Source: Methanolinea mesophila (GTDB lineage: Archaea > Halobacteriota > Methanomicrobia > Methanomicrobiales > Methanospirillaceae). From it: a stretch of DNA of 64,000 bases. How positions within the stretch are numbered: position 1 is the stretch's first letter; every line of letters begins with the position of its first letter. Positions 52,489-59,989 of this stretch are shown here, one piece after another. The notes under the pieces are model-generated. The model searched no databases and was not told the DNA's origin. It worked only from the letters and a program-made list of their open reading frames with translations. The position numbers were made by a program, and so were the translations under genes. Location of the stretch: positions 2,237,529-2,301,528 of the forward strand of contig NZ_JAGGKR010000001.1 of assembly GCF_017873855.1 (NCBI RefSeq), in the 5' to 3' direction.

Positions 52489-53144
52489 TCCTTCACCTCC
52501 TTCTGTTCTGTGGGTTGTTCGGGAGACGAGGCCGGGGCCGGTTCCGCCTTCGGTTCAATCTCGCAGAGTTCTTTCTCCCCGGCAGGCGGTGCGGGCCGGT
52601 CCGTCGGCCGCTGCGACATGTAGAGGTCTTTTACCATGGAGTCGGGGACACCCGTCTCGTCCTTCCTCCAGGGATACACGCCTTCGGGGAAGTCCTCGGG
52701 CAGGAAGAGCCGGCGGTTGTCGGGGATGCCGACAACCCTGATCCCCAGGAACTCCTGCTTTTCCCGTTCGGTGAAGACTGCACCCGGGATCAGGTCCGAG
52801 ATGGTGGGAATGGAAAGATCGGTCTTCGGAACGTGGACCGCGAGACTTACGGTGTACTCCCCGTGTTTCTTTCCGTAGTATATGGAGAAGTGGTAGATCA
52901 TCCGGATCTCCTCCCCGAGATCGGTCCCCGAGATTACCGCGAGATGCGGGTAATCCAGTTCCATTAATGCGAGTATCGCGGGTTTCAGGAGCTCCCGGTC
53001 CAGGTCGATCCAGATGTTGAAGTTGGGGTTCCTCTTTGCCCCTTCGCGCCGTTCGGTCACCCGGGTCTCTTTCACTCCGGCGCCGAACCGCTCCCGGAAG
53101 TACTCCGGGACCTGTTCTGCGGTGAGGACGGTGTCCGGGCTCAT
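52485..53144 (-). CDS. mbhK: Mbh hydrogenase subunit K (NuoC-like)
   Basis: 219 residues. 30-kDa/NuoC family: IWIDLDRELLKPAILALMEL, DYPHLAVISGTDLGEEIRMI, HVPKTDLSIPTISDLIPGA and EREKQEFLGIRVVG followed by LPEDFPEGVYPWRKDE. It holds the large subunit in place. The last 30 residues are Glu/Pro/Ala-rich (EPKAEPAPASSPEQPTEQ) and look disordered, an addition absent from most relatives. Confidence 0.92.
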   Translation of the reverse strand: MSPDTVLTAEQVPEYFRERFGAGVKETRVTERREGAKRNPNFNIWIDLDRELLKPAILALMELDYPHLAVISGTDLGEEIRMIYHFSIYYGKKHGEYTVSLAVHVPKTDLSIPTISDLIPGAVFTEREKQEFLGIRVVGIPDNRRLFLPEDFPEGVYPWRKDETGVPDSMVKDLYMSQRPTDRPAPPAGEKELCEIEPKAEPAPASSPEQPTEQKEVKE

Positions 53145-53575
53145 TGCCCCACCCCCTCGATCCGCTCAAGTTTTGCCAGGGCCTTTACTACCCCATGGAT
53201 TATCGCTTCCGGCCGGGGGGGGCACCCGGGAACGTACACGTCCACAGGGACCACGTCGTCTACAGGACCTTCCAGGTTATAGGAGTCGTAAAATACCCCT
53301 CCCGATATGCCGCAGGTGCCGACGCACATCACCACCTTCGGATCGGGGATCTGTGCATAGACCCGCAGGAGCCGGTCCTTCATCTTCTTCACCACCGGGC
53401 CGGTAATGATCAGCAGGTCTGCGTGTTTCGGTGATCCCACCAGCTTGATCCCGAACCTCTCGGGGTCGTAACGAGGGGTGATCGCCGCCACAATTTCTAT
53501 CTCGCACCCGTTGCAGGACCCGGAGTTGAAGTGGAAGGCCCAGAGGGATTCGTTGAATGCACGGGTCGGTTTCAT
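53141..53575 (-). CDS. mbhJ: Mbh hydrogenase small subunit J (NuoB-like)
   Basis: 144 residues. Binds the cluster nearest the active site: Cys in NSGSCNGCEIEIVA, CVGTCGISGG and VPGCPPRPEAIIHG (the four-Cys NuoB pattern C-x2-C ... C ... C). The start at 53575 (MKPTRAFNES) is set by the ATGA overlap with mbhI and by normal length; the longer frame upstream is not conserved. Confidence 0.94.
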   Translation of the reverse strand: MKPTRAFNESLWAFHFNSGSCNGCEIEIVAAITPRYDPERFGIKLVGSPKHADLLIITGPVVKKMKDRLLRVYAQIPDPKVVMCVGTCGISGGVFYDSYNLEGPVDDVVPVDVYVPGCPPRPEAIIHGVVKALAKLERIEGVGQ

Positions 53576-53919
53576 GAGAACACCACCACGATCACCATAA
53601 TCAGCGCCGTGATCCCCAGGTACCATAGCACATAGTCGTTCATGTCTCCTGAATGGAGCGGGACGATCCGCTCGTAATATCCTTTCAGCGCATCGGTATA
53701 CCCCCAGTAGAGGTTTCCCGCCCTTACGTGCAGGTCACCTTTCGGAGGTTCCTTGTTCCCGGAGATGAACGGGGCGGTCTGTTCGGTTCCCTTCTTATAG
53801 GAACGCTCGCCCCTGGCCCAGATGAGGTAGGCAATAACCGCAGCCACCACGAATGCCAATAACCAGGCCAGCGGGTTCCAGGCCCCCGATCCGGAAAGCA
53901 GCGAGGAGAATATTTCCAT
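53572..53919 (-). CDS. mbhI: Mbh subunit I, small membrane protein
   Basis: 115 residues with a membrane helix near the N-terminus (WLLAFVVAAVIAYLIWA) and another at the C-terminus (YVLWYLGITALIMVIVVVF), joined by a loop with GNLYWGYTDALKGYYERIV. The same size, topology and gene position as Pyrococcus mbhI, which links the antiporter-like and hydrogenase modules. The assignment rests on position and topology more than on residue identity. Confidence 0.82.
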   Translation of the reverse strand: MEIFSSLLSGSGAWNPLAWLLAFVVAAVIAYLIWARGERSYKKGTEQTAPFISGNKEPPKGDLHVRAGNLYWGYTDALKGYYERIVPLHSGDMNDYVLWYLGITALIMVIVVVFS

Positions 53920-53920
53920 C

Positions 53921-55504
53921 TCACGCACCTCCCAGGACCGCCGAGATATACGCGCCCTGGTTCGTGAGGGCATGCGCCGCCGGGGCGATAAGGGTATTCA
54001 CCACCGCCTCGGGGAAGATCCCGAAGAGGATCACGATCACGGCGAGGATTCCCATGCCGATCAGCATGGAAAGCGGGGCTTCTTTCACATCGGCATGCTC
54101 CGGCAGTTTCGGCCCCATGAAAATGGAATGGAAGACCTTGACGAAAGATGCGAGGGTGAGGATGCTTACCACCATGGCGATAACGGCGAGGATCGGGTTG
54201 AATACGTACACCGATTCGTATATCATCCATTTCGAGGCAAAACCATTAAACGGTGGGATCCCGGCAATGGCGAGTGCGCCGATGATGAAGAAGACCATGG
54301 TCCACTTCATGCTGTGACCGAGCCCGCCCATCTTGTTCAGGTTATAGGTCCCGATACGGAAGAAGACCGCACCGGCGGTCAGGAAGAGCAGGCCCTTGTA
54401 CATGGCGTGGTTGATGATGTGGAAGATCCCTCCCTCCATGGCGACATAGCCGAAAGAGTCCATCAGGGGCTGGTTCCCGAGCACCGCGAGGCCAACCCCC
54501 ACCCCGAGCAGCATGTACCCGGTCTGGGAGATCGCATGGTATGCCATCAGCCGTTTCACGTTCTTCTGCGGGATCGCCATGGTCACGCCGACGACCATGG
54601 AGAGCACCCCGAGCACGATTATGATCCATCCCACCGTCGCAGTGTTGAGGGTGACGTTGTAAAGGGTGAAGAGCACCCGGAAGATCCCGTACAGGCTCGC
54701 CTGGCTCGCTACTACAAGCATCGCGGTGATGGACGAGGGAGCCATGGAATACGCGTCCGGTGTCCAGAAGTGCATGGGAACCGACCCGCATTTCATTGCC
54801 AGTGCGGCCATGATCAGCACCAGGGCAACCTGGTCGAGCACCGTAAACTGCATGCGGGAGGCGATCATCGCGATGTTGAGTGCGTTATATTCACCGTAGT
54901 AGATCCCTATTGCAAACAGGATAGCGAGTGCGCCGATCGTTGAGAGGACGAAATACTTGAGGGCGGCTTCCACCGCGAGCCCTTTGTCCACCCGGTAGGC
55001 GATCAGGCCCGCCGATGCGATAGAGAGGATCTCCAGGAACACGAAGAAATTGAAGAGGTCCCCCGTGGAGACCATCCCCATGATACCGGTGATCATCAGC
55101 AGGTAAAGGGTATAGAAACTCGAAAGTCCGGAATGACGTTGCTCGCTGCTTATGGAATAGAGGATTATGGCAAGCCCGGTGATTGCCGCGATGATCTGCA
55201 TCAGGGCGCTCATGGGATCGACCGTGAAGATGATCCTCACCGGTATGCCTCCCGAGTCCATCGGGAGCGCAAGGTTCGCCGCCTGGGCTCCGAAGACGTA
55301 GATCCTGGTCCCGAACGCGTAGACGTCCCATGCAAGGATCAGGGCGATTGCGGAGGTGAGCGCCATGCCCGCCGCAACCCAGATATTCCTTACCGTATTG
55401 GAAATTTTTCCGATAAATGGACAGAAAAATGCAAATACCAGGGGTATTGCGATGAGGAGTGCGGGGGACTGGGCAATAATGACGTTTATGACATCCTGGC
55501 TCAT
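53921..55504 (-). CDS. mbhH: Mbh subunit H, proton-pumping antiporter-like (MrpD/NuoN-like)
   Basis: 527 residues, about 14 membrane helices. The proton-conducting family: FNFFVFLEILSIASAGLIAY with the key membrane Glu, MAALAMKCGSVPMHFWTPDA with the pumping Lys, then AYHAISQTGYMLLGVGVGL and HIINHAMYKGLLFLTAGAVF with central His and Lys. It would move sodium or protons coupled to hydrogen production. Confidence 0.95.
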   Translation of the reverse strand: MSQDVINVIIAQSPALLIAIPLVFAFFCPFIGKISNTVRNIWVAAGMALTSAIALILAWDVYAFGTRIYVFGAQAANLALPMDSGGIPVRIIFTVDPMSALMQIIAAITGLAIILYSISSEQRHSGLSSFYTLYLLMITGIMGMVSTGDLFNFFVFLEILSIASAGLIAYRVDKGLAVEAALKYFVLSTIGALAILFAIGIYYGEYNALNIAMIASRMQFTVLDQVALVLIMAALAMKCGSVPMHFWTPDAYSMAPSSITAMLVVASQASLYGIFRVLFTLYNVTLNTATVGWIIIVLGVLSMVVGVTMAIPQKNVKRLMAYHAISQTGYMLLGVGVGLAVLGNQPLMDSFGYVAMEGGIFHIINHAMYKGLLFLTAGAVFFRIGTYNLNKMGGLGHSMKWTMVFFIIGALAIAGIPPFNGFASKWMIYESVYVFNPILAVIAMVVSILTLASFVKVFHSIFMGPKLPEHADVKEAPLSMLIGMGILAVIVILFGIFPEAVVNTLIAPAAHALTNQGAYISAVLGGA

Positions 55505-55848
55505 TCCTTCAGCCTCCTGATCTTGTTCGTCTCAATCGACCCGTATTTCTTCCAAAGCACCATTGCGAAGGTGAGCATCACCGCGGTGGTGGCGACCCCG
55601 ATTACGATCGAGGTGAGGGTGAGCGCCTGGACCGTGGAGAACACCATCTCCTCACCTGCGGGTGCGTTGGTGTATATCGGGGCGATGCCCCCTTCACGGT
55701 AGCCGAGGGCGATGAGGAACAGGTTGACCGCAGATTCGAGGATAACGATCCCCAGGAAGATCTTTATGAGATTTCTTTTGAACAGGACCGTAGCGAGGCC
55801 TATCAGGGCCAGGACCACTACGGCGATGTAGGGAATATTGAAAAACAT
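55501..55848 (-). CDS. mbhG: Mbh subunit G (MrpC/NuoK-like)
   Basis: 115 residues, three membrane helices. MrpC/NuoK pattern: LIGLATVLFKRNLIKIFLGI, VILESAVNLFLIALGY with membrane Glu, and ALTLTSIVIGVATTAVMLTF. ATGA overlap with mbhH. Confidence 0.94.
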   Translation of the reverse strand: MFFNIPYIAVVVLALIGLATVLFKRNLIKIFLGIVILESAVNLFLIALGYREGGIAPIYTNAPAGEEMVFSTVQALTLTSIVIGVATTAVMLTFAMVLWKKYGSIETNKIRRLKE

Positions 55849-56310
55849 TCAGACCCTCTCCCTGGCGATGCCGGAAAGCATGTAGAATACAATCAATGCC
55901 AGCCCTCCCCACACCTCGATCCCGACGGCGATGTTCATGATAGGGATGACCCCTGCGGTGTCGAGTTCTCCCGGGTTGGGCCCGAACGGTACCGGCATCC
56001 CGAAGAGGGAGCCGCTATTGGCGAGGTAATTGTAGAAGAACGTCACCCCCAGCCCCATGGCGAGCAGGGCGGTCCCGATGAAGAGGAGCAGCCCGGCAGA
56101 TTCCTGGAGGGTGAAGGTCACTTTCTTCAGCATTGCGAGGACGTCTTCGTAGGAGAACGCCACGAGTATCAGGGCGACGCCTGTGGCGACCACTGCACCG
56201 CCCTGGAACCCCCCGCCGGGGGTGAGGTGTCCGTGCAGGATCACGTAGAGCCCGAAGATAATGACGAAAGTATACAGGAGGTTCGCCGAGATACGGACGA
56301 TTTTACTCAT
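55849..56310 (-). CDS. mbhF: Mbh subunit F (MrpB-like)
   Basis: 153 residues with four membrane helices. MnhB/MrpB domain: HGHLTPGGGFQGGAVVATGV and LDTAGVIPIMNIAVGIEVWG are the family signatures. The ATG at 56310 (MSKIVRISANL) is used; it overlaps mbhE by eight bases, and mbhG follows without a gap. Confidence 0.93.
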   Translation of the reverse strand: MSKIVRISANLLYTFVIIFGLYVILHGHLTPGGGFQGGAVVATGVALILVAFSYEDVLAMLKKVTFTLQESAGLLLFIGTALLAMGLGVTFFYNYLANSGSLFGMPVPFGPNPGELDTAGVIPIMNIAVGIEVWGGLALIVFYMLSGIARERV

Positions 56311-56587
56311 CCTCAAGCTCTTCACCTCCATGCAGTTTCCGGAAGAGCAGCCCCACGCTCACGACCGCGGTAAAGAGCACCACCGATTCGCCAAGGGTAT
56401 CGAACCCACGATAATCGAATACCACGCTGGTCACGATGTTGTTGGCGGCGGCCTGGAGCTGCCCGTAATTCAGGAAGTACAGGTCCATGTCGGAGTATGC
56501 GGGAACCCCGAAGGTCATGAACAGAGGAACGGTGAGCATGGCCAGCCCCAGGACCGTCAGGACCAGCCACGACACGAACCGCTTCAT
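56303..56587 (-). CDS. mbhE: Mbh subunit E (MrpA C-terminal/MrpB N-terminal type)
   Basis: 94 residues with two membrane helices (WLVLTVLGLAMLTVPLFM and VVLFTAVVSVGLLF) and the conserved IVTSVVFDYRGFDTLGESVV, typical of the short segment before MrpB in Mrp and Mbh operons. ATGA overlap with mbhD. Confidence 0.92.
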   Translation of the reverse strand: MKRFVSWLVLTVLGLAMLTVPLFMTFGVPAYSDMDLYFLNYGQLQAAANNIVTSVVFDYRGFDTLGESVVLFTAVVSVGLLFRKLHGGEELEDE

Positions 56588-56847
56588 TTCTCCTCCTCCC
56601 TCTCACCCTCGTAACGGGTGGTCCCCCGGATGGCGACGATGAAGATCGCCGTGGTCAGCCCGGCTCCGATGCCTGCCTGGGATATGGCCACGTCGGGGGC
56701 CTGGAGAAGGTAAAACTCGACGGATATCAGGAAGCTGAAGAACCCCGCCGCGATGGCCGCGGCGAGGAGATCCTTGAAGTAATAGACCAGCAGGGCGGAG
56801 ACGATCAGCCCTGCGATCACCAGGAAATGCAGAATCTCGGGGATCAT
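56584..56847 (-). CDS. mbhD: Mbh subunit D (MrpA C-terminal domain)
   Basis: 87 residues, three membrane helices. FLISVEFYLLQAPDVAISQA and GIGAGLTTAIFIVAI match DUF4040/MrpA C-terminal segments, including the PDVAxTE-like turn (here PDVAISQ). The start is fixed by ATGA overlap with the MrpG gene. Confidence 0.92.
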   Translation of the reverse strand: MIPEILHFLVIAGLIVSALLVYYFKDLLAAAIAAGFFSFLISVEFYLLQAPDVAISQAGIGAGLTTAIFIVAIRGTTRYEGEREEEK

Positions 56848-57200
56848 GGTTCCACCTCCGACAATCTGTCCACCACGGCCGGGCTCGGGAGTATTCCGCT
56901 CCTGTGCGCCGCCCGGGCGATAGCGTGTGAACTCACCGCATTCGTGAATGCGAGTGCGATCACCGCGATCAGCACGTGGATGGAGAGGGTGATGTATTGC
57001 ACCTCCGCCACTGTCACGTACATCCATATGCCGTAGACGATGACCGAGACGCCGGTGAAGATCGAGCCGAATGTCGTGGCCTTTGTCGCCGCGTGCATCC
57101 TCGTATAGAGGTCGGGGAAGCGGAGAAGCCCGAGTACCCCGAGGGCATTGAATATCGTGCCGATTGCGAGCAGCACGATCACAATCCAGTCTGCTATCAT
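56844..57200 (-). CDS. mbhC: Mbh subunit C (MrpG-like)
   Basis: 118 residues, three membrane helices. MnhG signature: FNALGVLGLLRFPDLYTRMH followed by AATKATTFGSIFTGVSVIV. Begins one base before the mrpF stop. Confidence 0.94.
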   Translation of the reverse strand: MIADWIVIVLLAIGTIFNALGVLGLLRFPDLYTRMHAATKATTFGSIFTGVSVIVYGIWMYVTVAEVQYITLSIHVLIAVIALAFTNAVSSHAIARAAHRSGILPSPAVVDRLSEVEP

Positions 57201-57201
57201 G

Positions 57202-57459
57202 CTAGAGCTCCCCTCCCAGGTACTTGGCGATGAACAGCGTGCTCACGAACGAGAGCAACGCATAGACGATCGCCACGTCGACGAAGATTATCTGACGGAA
57301 CGAGACCCCGAGGAGGATAAGGACCGCAACCGTGAGGGTATTGACCGTATCCACCGCAATGGCCCTGTCCGCAGGCGTAGGTCCGAGGTAGAGTCGTACC
57401 AGGCAGAGCAGGATGAGCGCGACCAGGATCAGTGCTGCCGCGTAAAAATACTCTATCAT
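57202..57459 (-). CDS. mbhB: Mbh subunit B (MrpF-like)
   Basis: 85 residues, three membrane helices. MrpF pattern LYLGPTPADRAIAVDTVNTL with the conserved Asp-Arg, and VDVAIVYALLSFVSTLFIAK. ATGA overlap with the MrpE gene. Confidence 0.94.
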   Translation of the reverse strand: MIEYFYAAALILVALILLCLVRLYLGPTPADRAIAVDTVNTLTVAVLILLGVSFRQIIFVDVAIVYALLSFVSTLFIAKYLGGEL

Positions 57460-57983
57460 TCCGCGATCCTCCGGATCCAGGCCGGAAGGTTGGCCAGGGA
57501 AAAGAGTTCTTCTGCGGGAATCTCGGACTTCTGCTCCTCACCGGGATGGATATTGATATTATGCACGTAGAGATCGCGGGTCTCTTCGTCTATGTCCACG
57601 GTGATCGTCCCGGGGGTGAGCGTGATGGAGTTGGCCAGGAGAAACATCCCCAGGTCGGTGTTCATCCCTGACTTCACCTTTATGATACCGGGCCGGATCC
57701 GCCCGGTGATCACGCGGTACGCAACATCGAGATTGGCTTTCGCCATCTCCACCAGGAAGGGCCCCGCAACATAGACGGGAAGAAGCAGCCATCGTGCGGG
57801 ATTTGCCATCCGGAAGTCCCTCGAGCGGCAGAGGAAATTCCTGGTGACACCCCCGGTGACCACGGCGAGCGCAACCCCCGCCACCAGTTCGGAGGGGGAC
57901 CATAGCCACACATCTCCGCTTCCTGCGGTGAGGAGGAGGTAGATGAAGAGCGCGAGGACCGTAGTCAACAGAAATGCGATCAC
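57456..57983 (-). CDS. mbhA: Mbh subunit A (MrpE-like)
   Basis: About 175 residues. MrpE/MnhE domain: SELVAGVALAVVTGGVTRNF, LLPVYVAGPFLVEMAKANLD, VITGRIRPGIIKVKSGM and LLANSITLTPGTITVDIDEE, the last being the family hallmark. The GTG at 57983 has a GGGGGGAT site; an ATG six codons upstream (58001) with a weaker site is also possible. First gene of the mbhA-N operon. Confidence 0.9.
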   Translation of the reverse strand: MIAFLLTTVLALFIYLLLTAGSGDVWLWSPSELVAGVALAVVTGGVTRNFLCRSRDFRMANPARWLLLPVYVAGPFLVEMAKANLDVAYRVITGRIRPGIIKVKSGMNTDLGMFLLANSITLTPGTITVDIDEETRDLYVHNINIHPGEEQKSEIPAEELFSLANLPAWIRRIAE

Positions 57984-58137
57984 GGTATCCCCCCGGCACA
58001 TGGCGTCCCATATCGGGTCTGTTCTTGTGGGTTCATGATCATCACAGAATGCTAGAATGGTTGGCACTTTACTCCTGAGTATGAGCGAGTGAATTCTCCC
58101 TCTCATGGCAGGGTCGTGTCACAAGGAATATCTGTAC

Positions 58138-58152
58138 CCTATATCTTAAACC
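58138..58152 (-). promoter_or_regulatory. Candidate promoter of the mbh operon
   Basis: The minus strand reads GGTTTAAGATATAGGG about 155 bases before the mbhA start. It is the best TATA-like match in the 250 bases between the regulator gene and mbhA, implying a leader of more than 100 bases. Confidence 0.4.
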
Positions 58153-58248
58153 ATCCCTTTTGCATCGGGGAAAATCACGCGTTAATCATAGGCAATTTAA
58201 AAACAGAGGCTAATTTTTGAGGATATTGCGTGTTTCCTGTTCACCCGT

Positions 58249-59841
58249 TCAGGAGCCGGAACAGGCTCCCTGCAGGTGTTCGGGGAACTCCAGGCGGAGC
58301 GGGGACCCTGGGATACATACATCCGCTCCAAGTTCGCAGCGAAGGAACTTCCCTTCTTTTCTCGTCACGATCAGGCCTTCCCGTACGAGAGTTGCGAGGT
58401 GCCTGCTGACGGTAGGACCCGCAATTCCCAGGTACTCAGCGATATCCTGCCGGGTTGCACCGTGGTGGGTGGCGACGTAACGAAGGATCTCGCCCGAAGT
58501 CCCCTTCTCCAGGTGGTGTATGACCATCTGGTCCCTCCTCGAGAAGAGCCCGTGGTTCTGGAAGTATCGTGTGTTGCCGTCTGCCGACAGCACGGTGATC
58601 TTATGGGATGAGGCCAGTTGCCTGAGATGATACCTTGTTGTCTCGCGGTTCATCCCGCACGCCCCGGTGACCCCGTTCAGGTCGGTTCCCGGGTGCTGGC
58701 ATATATGGTCGTAGATCCTTTTCCGCGAGGGGTTCGCGAGGACGTTCTTCCCGAAGATCCTCCGGTATCCCAGGGGGATAAGCGGCGGGAACACCAGGGG
58801 GAACGCAGCCGGAACCGCGGGGGTATCCCCCGTCGTTTCGATCGTCGCATGCTGCCAGGAACGCGGCCGGGGAGTCCTCCTCTGATCTTCCTGTGCCTGC
58901 GGGGCAGGCGACATGACCGTCCCCGCGGGGTTAGGTCCGTAGGGAATATGCCCGAAGGGGACTTCACCGTAGGGGACGTGGCCCGGCGGGACAGCAGGCC
59001 CGCCGTTCATGCCGCCCGGTCCTCTTCCCTTCGTTTCCGATGGGCCGCGAGGAATATCCCTCGCATATGCCTCTCCATCGGTTATCGTCCCCTCCAGGGA
59101 GTAGGACCACCCCGGGGTAAAACCGGACTCCGGGGAGCGGCCGGCTGAGGCCCTGCTCTCCGCTCCTGAAAGTCCGGCTCCACCCGTTCCCGCGTCGCCG
59201 GCCCTTGCCTGCCCCCGGGCTCCGGATCCTTCCGTGGCGGCCCCCTTCTCGCCCGCAGGATCCATCCCCTGCGGGCCTTCCGGCGAACGTGCCGATCCTT
59301 GCGCGCCCTGCTGCGGAACCCTTGCCACCTGGCCGGTCCCGGCCGGATTGTCTCCATACCCGCCGGATATCCCCGTAAACCCGGGGTTCCTCCCGGAGCC
59401 GGTGGCGGATCCGTCAATGGTGGGCAATCCCTCGCTGCTGCCCCCCTGTCCTGTGCCTGCGGGTGCGGGTGCCGCCTCTGCGGTCGATCCTGAATATTCC
59501 GTCTGCCCGGACCAGGCAGAAGCGACAGATGAGGGAGCGGAGACCTCCCCTTCATCCGCCCCTCCGGCCGGACCCTGGGGAACTGCATCGGAGTTCCGGG
59601 AGAAGGCCCCTTCATCCCGGCTCCCTCCCTGGCCCACGGAAACGGCATCCCCGGAAACTGGCGAGCCATACGATCCCTGTGAATCGGCTCCTTCAATGGA
59701 TTGACTTCCGGCCCCCGCAACATCCTCCCCGGGGCCTGAATTTCCTCCACCGGCGGATCCGCCTCCCGCAAGGACCGGGGCTACGAGGAACAACACCAGA
59801 ATTGCGGCGAGGACCGGCCAATGAACACGGGGGGAGGTCAT
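58249..59841 (-). CDS. Secreted/membrane Gly-rich protein with tandem winged-helix domains (putative regulator)
   Basis: 530 residues. A signal-type helix (WPVLAAILVLFLVAPVLA, about 7-25) is followed by some 300 residues of low-complexity Gly/Ser/Ala/Pro-rich sequence, a hydrophobic Pro-rich stretch (AFPLVFPPLIPLG) that may span the membrane, and two winged-helix domains. The first has NPSRKRIYDHICQHPG and MNRETTRYHLRQLASSHKI; the second has TRQDIAEYLGIAGPTVSRHL and VREGLIVTRKEGKFL. If the second hydrophobic stretch is a helix, the DNA-binding part faces the cytoplasm and the Gly-rich part is outside. Lies directly upstream of mbh in the same direction. The TATA-like GGGTCAATAATAATTTATTA at 59866-59885 supports the start at 59841. 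Confidence 0.8.
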   Translation of the reverse strand: MTSPRVHWPVLAAILVLFLVAPVLAGGGSAGGGNSGPGEDVAGAGSQSIEGADSQGSYGSPVSGDAVSVGQGGSRDEGAFSRNSDAVPQGPAGGADEGEVSAPSSVASAWSGQTEYSGSTAEAAPAPAGTGQGGSSEGLPTIDGSATGSGRNPGFTGISGGYGDNPAGTGQVARVPQQGAQGSARSPEGPQGMDPAGEKGAATEGSGARGQARAGDAGTGGAGLSGAESRASAGRSPESGFTPGWSYSLEGTITDGEAYARDIPRGPSETKGRGPGGMNGGPAVPPGHVPYGEVPFGHIPYGPNPAGTVMSPAPQAQEDQRRTPRPRSWQHATIETTGDTPAVPAAFPLVFPPLIPLGYRRIFGKNVLANPSRKRIYDHICQHPGTDLNGVTGACGMNRETTRYHLRQLASSHKITVLSADGNTRYFQNHGLFSRRDQMVIHHLEKGTSGEILRYVATHHGATRQDIAEYLGIAGPTVSRHLATLVREGLIVTRKEGKFLRCELGADVCIPGSPLRLEFPEHLQGACSGS

Positions 59842-59989
59842 GGTCGGATCAATCTTTGGAGGGGTGTAATAAATTATTATTGACCCTGACAGCTCCATGT
59901 TCGAAAAGAACGGTCATAAGGTCGCGGTTATCGGGCCCGTGCTATCACCCTTTCCTATTTATGGGATACACAACAATATTTCGGGGTAA

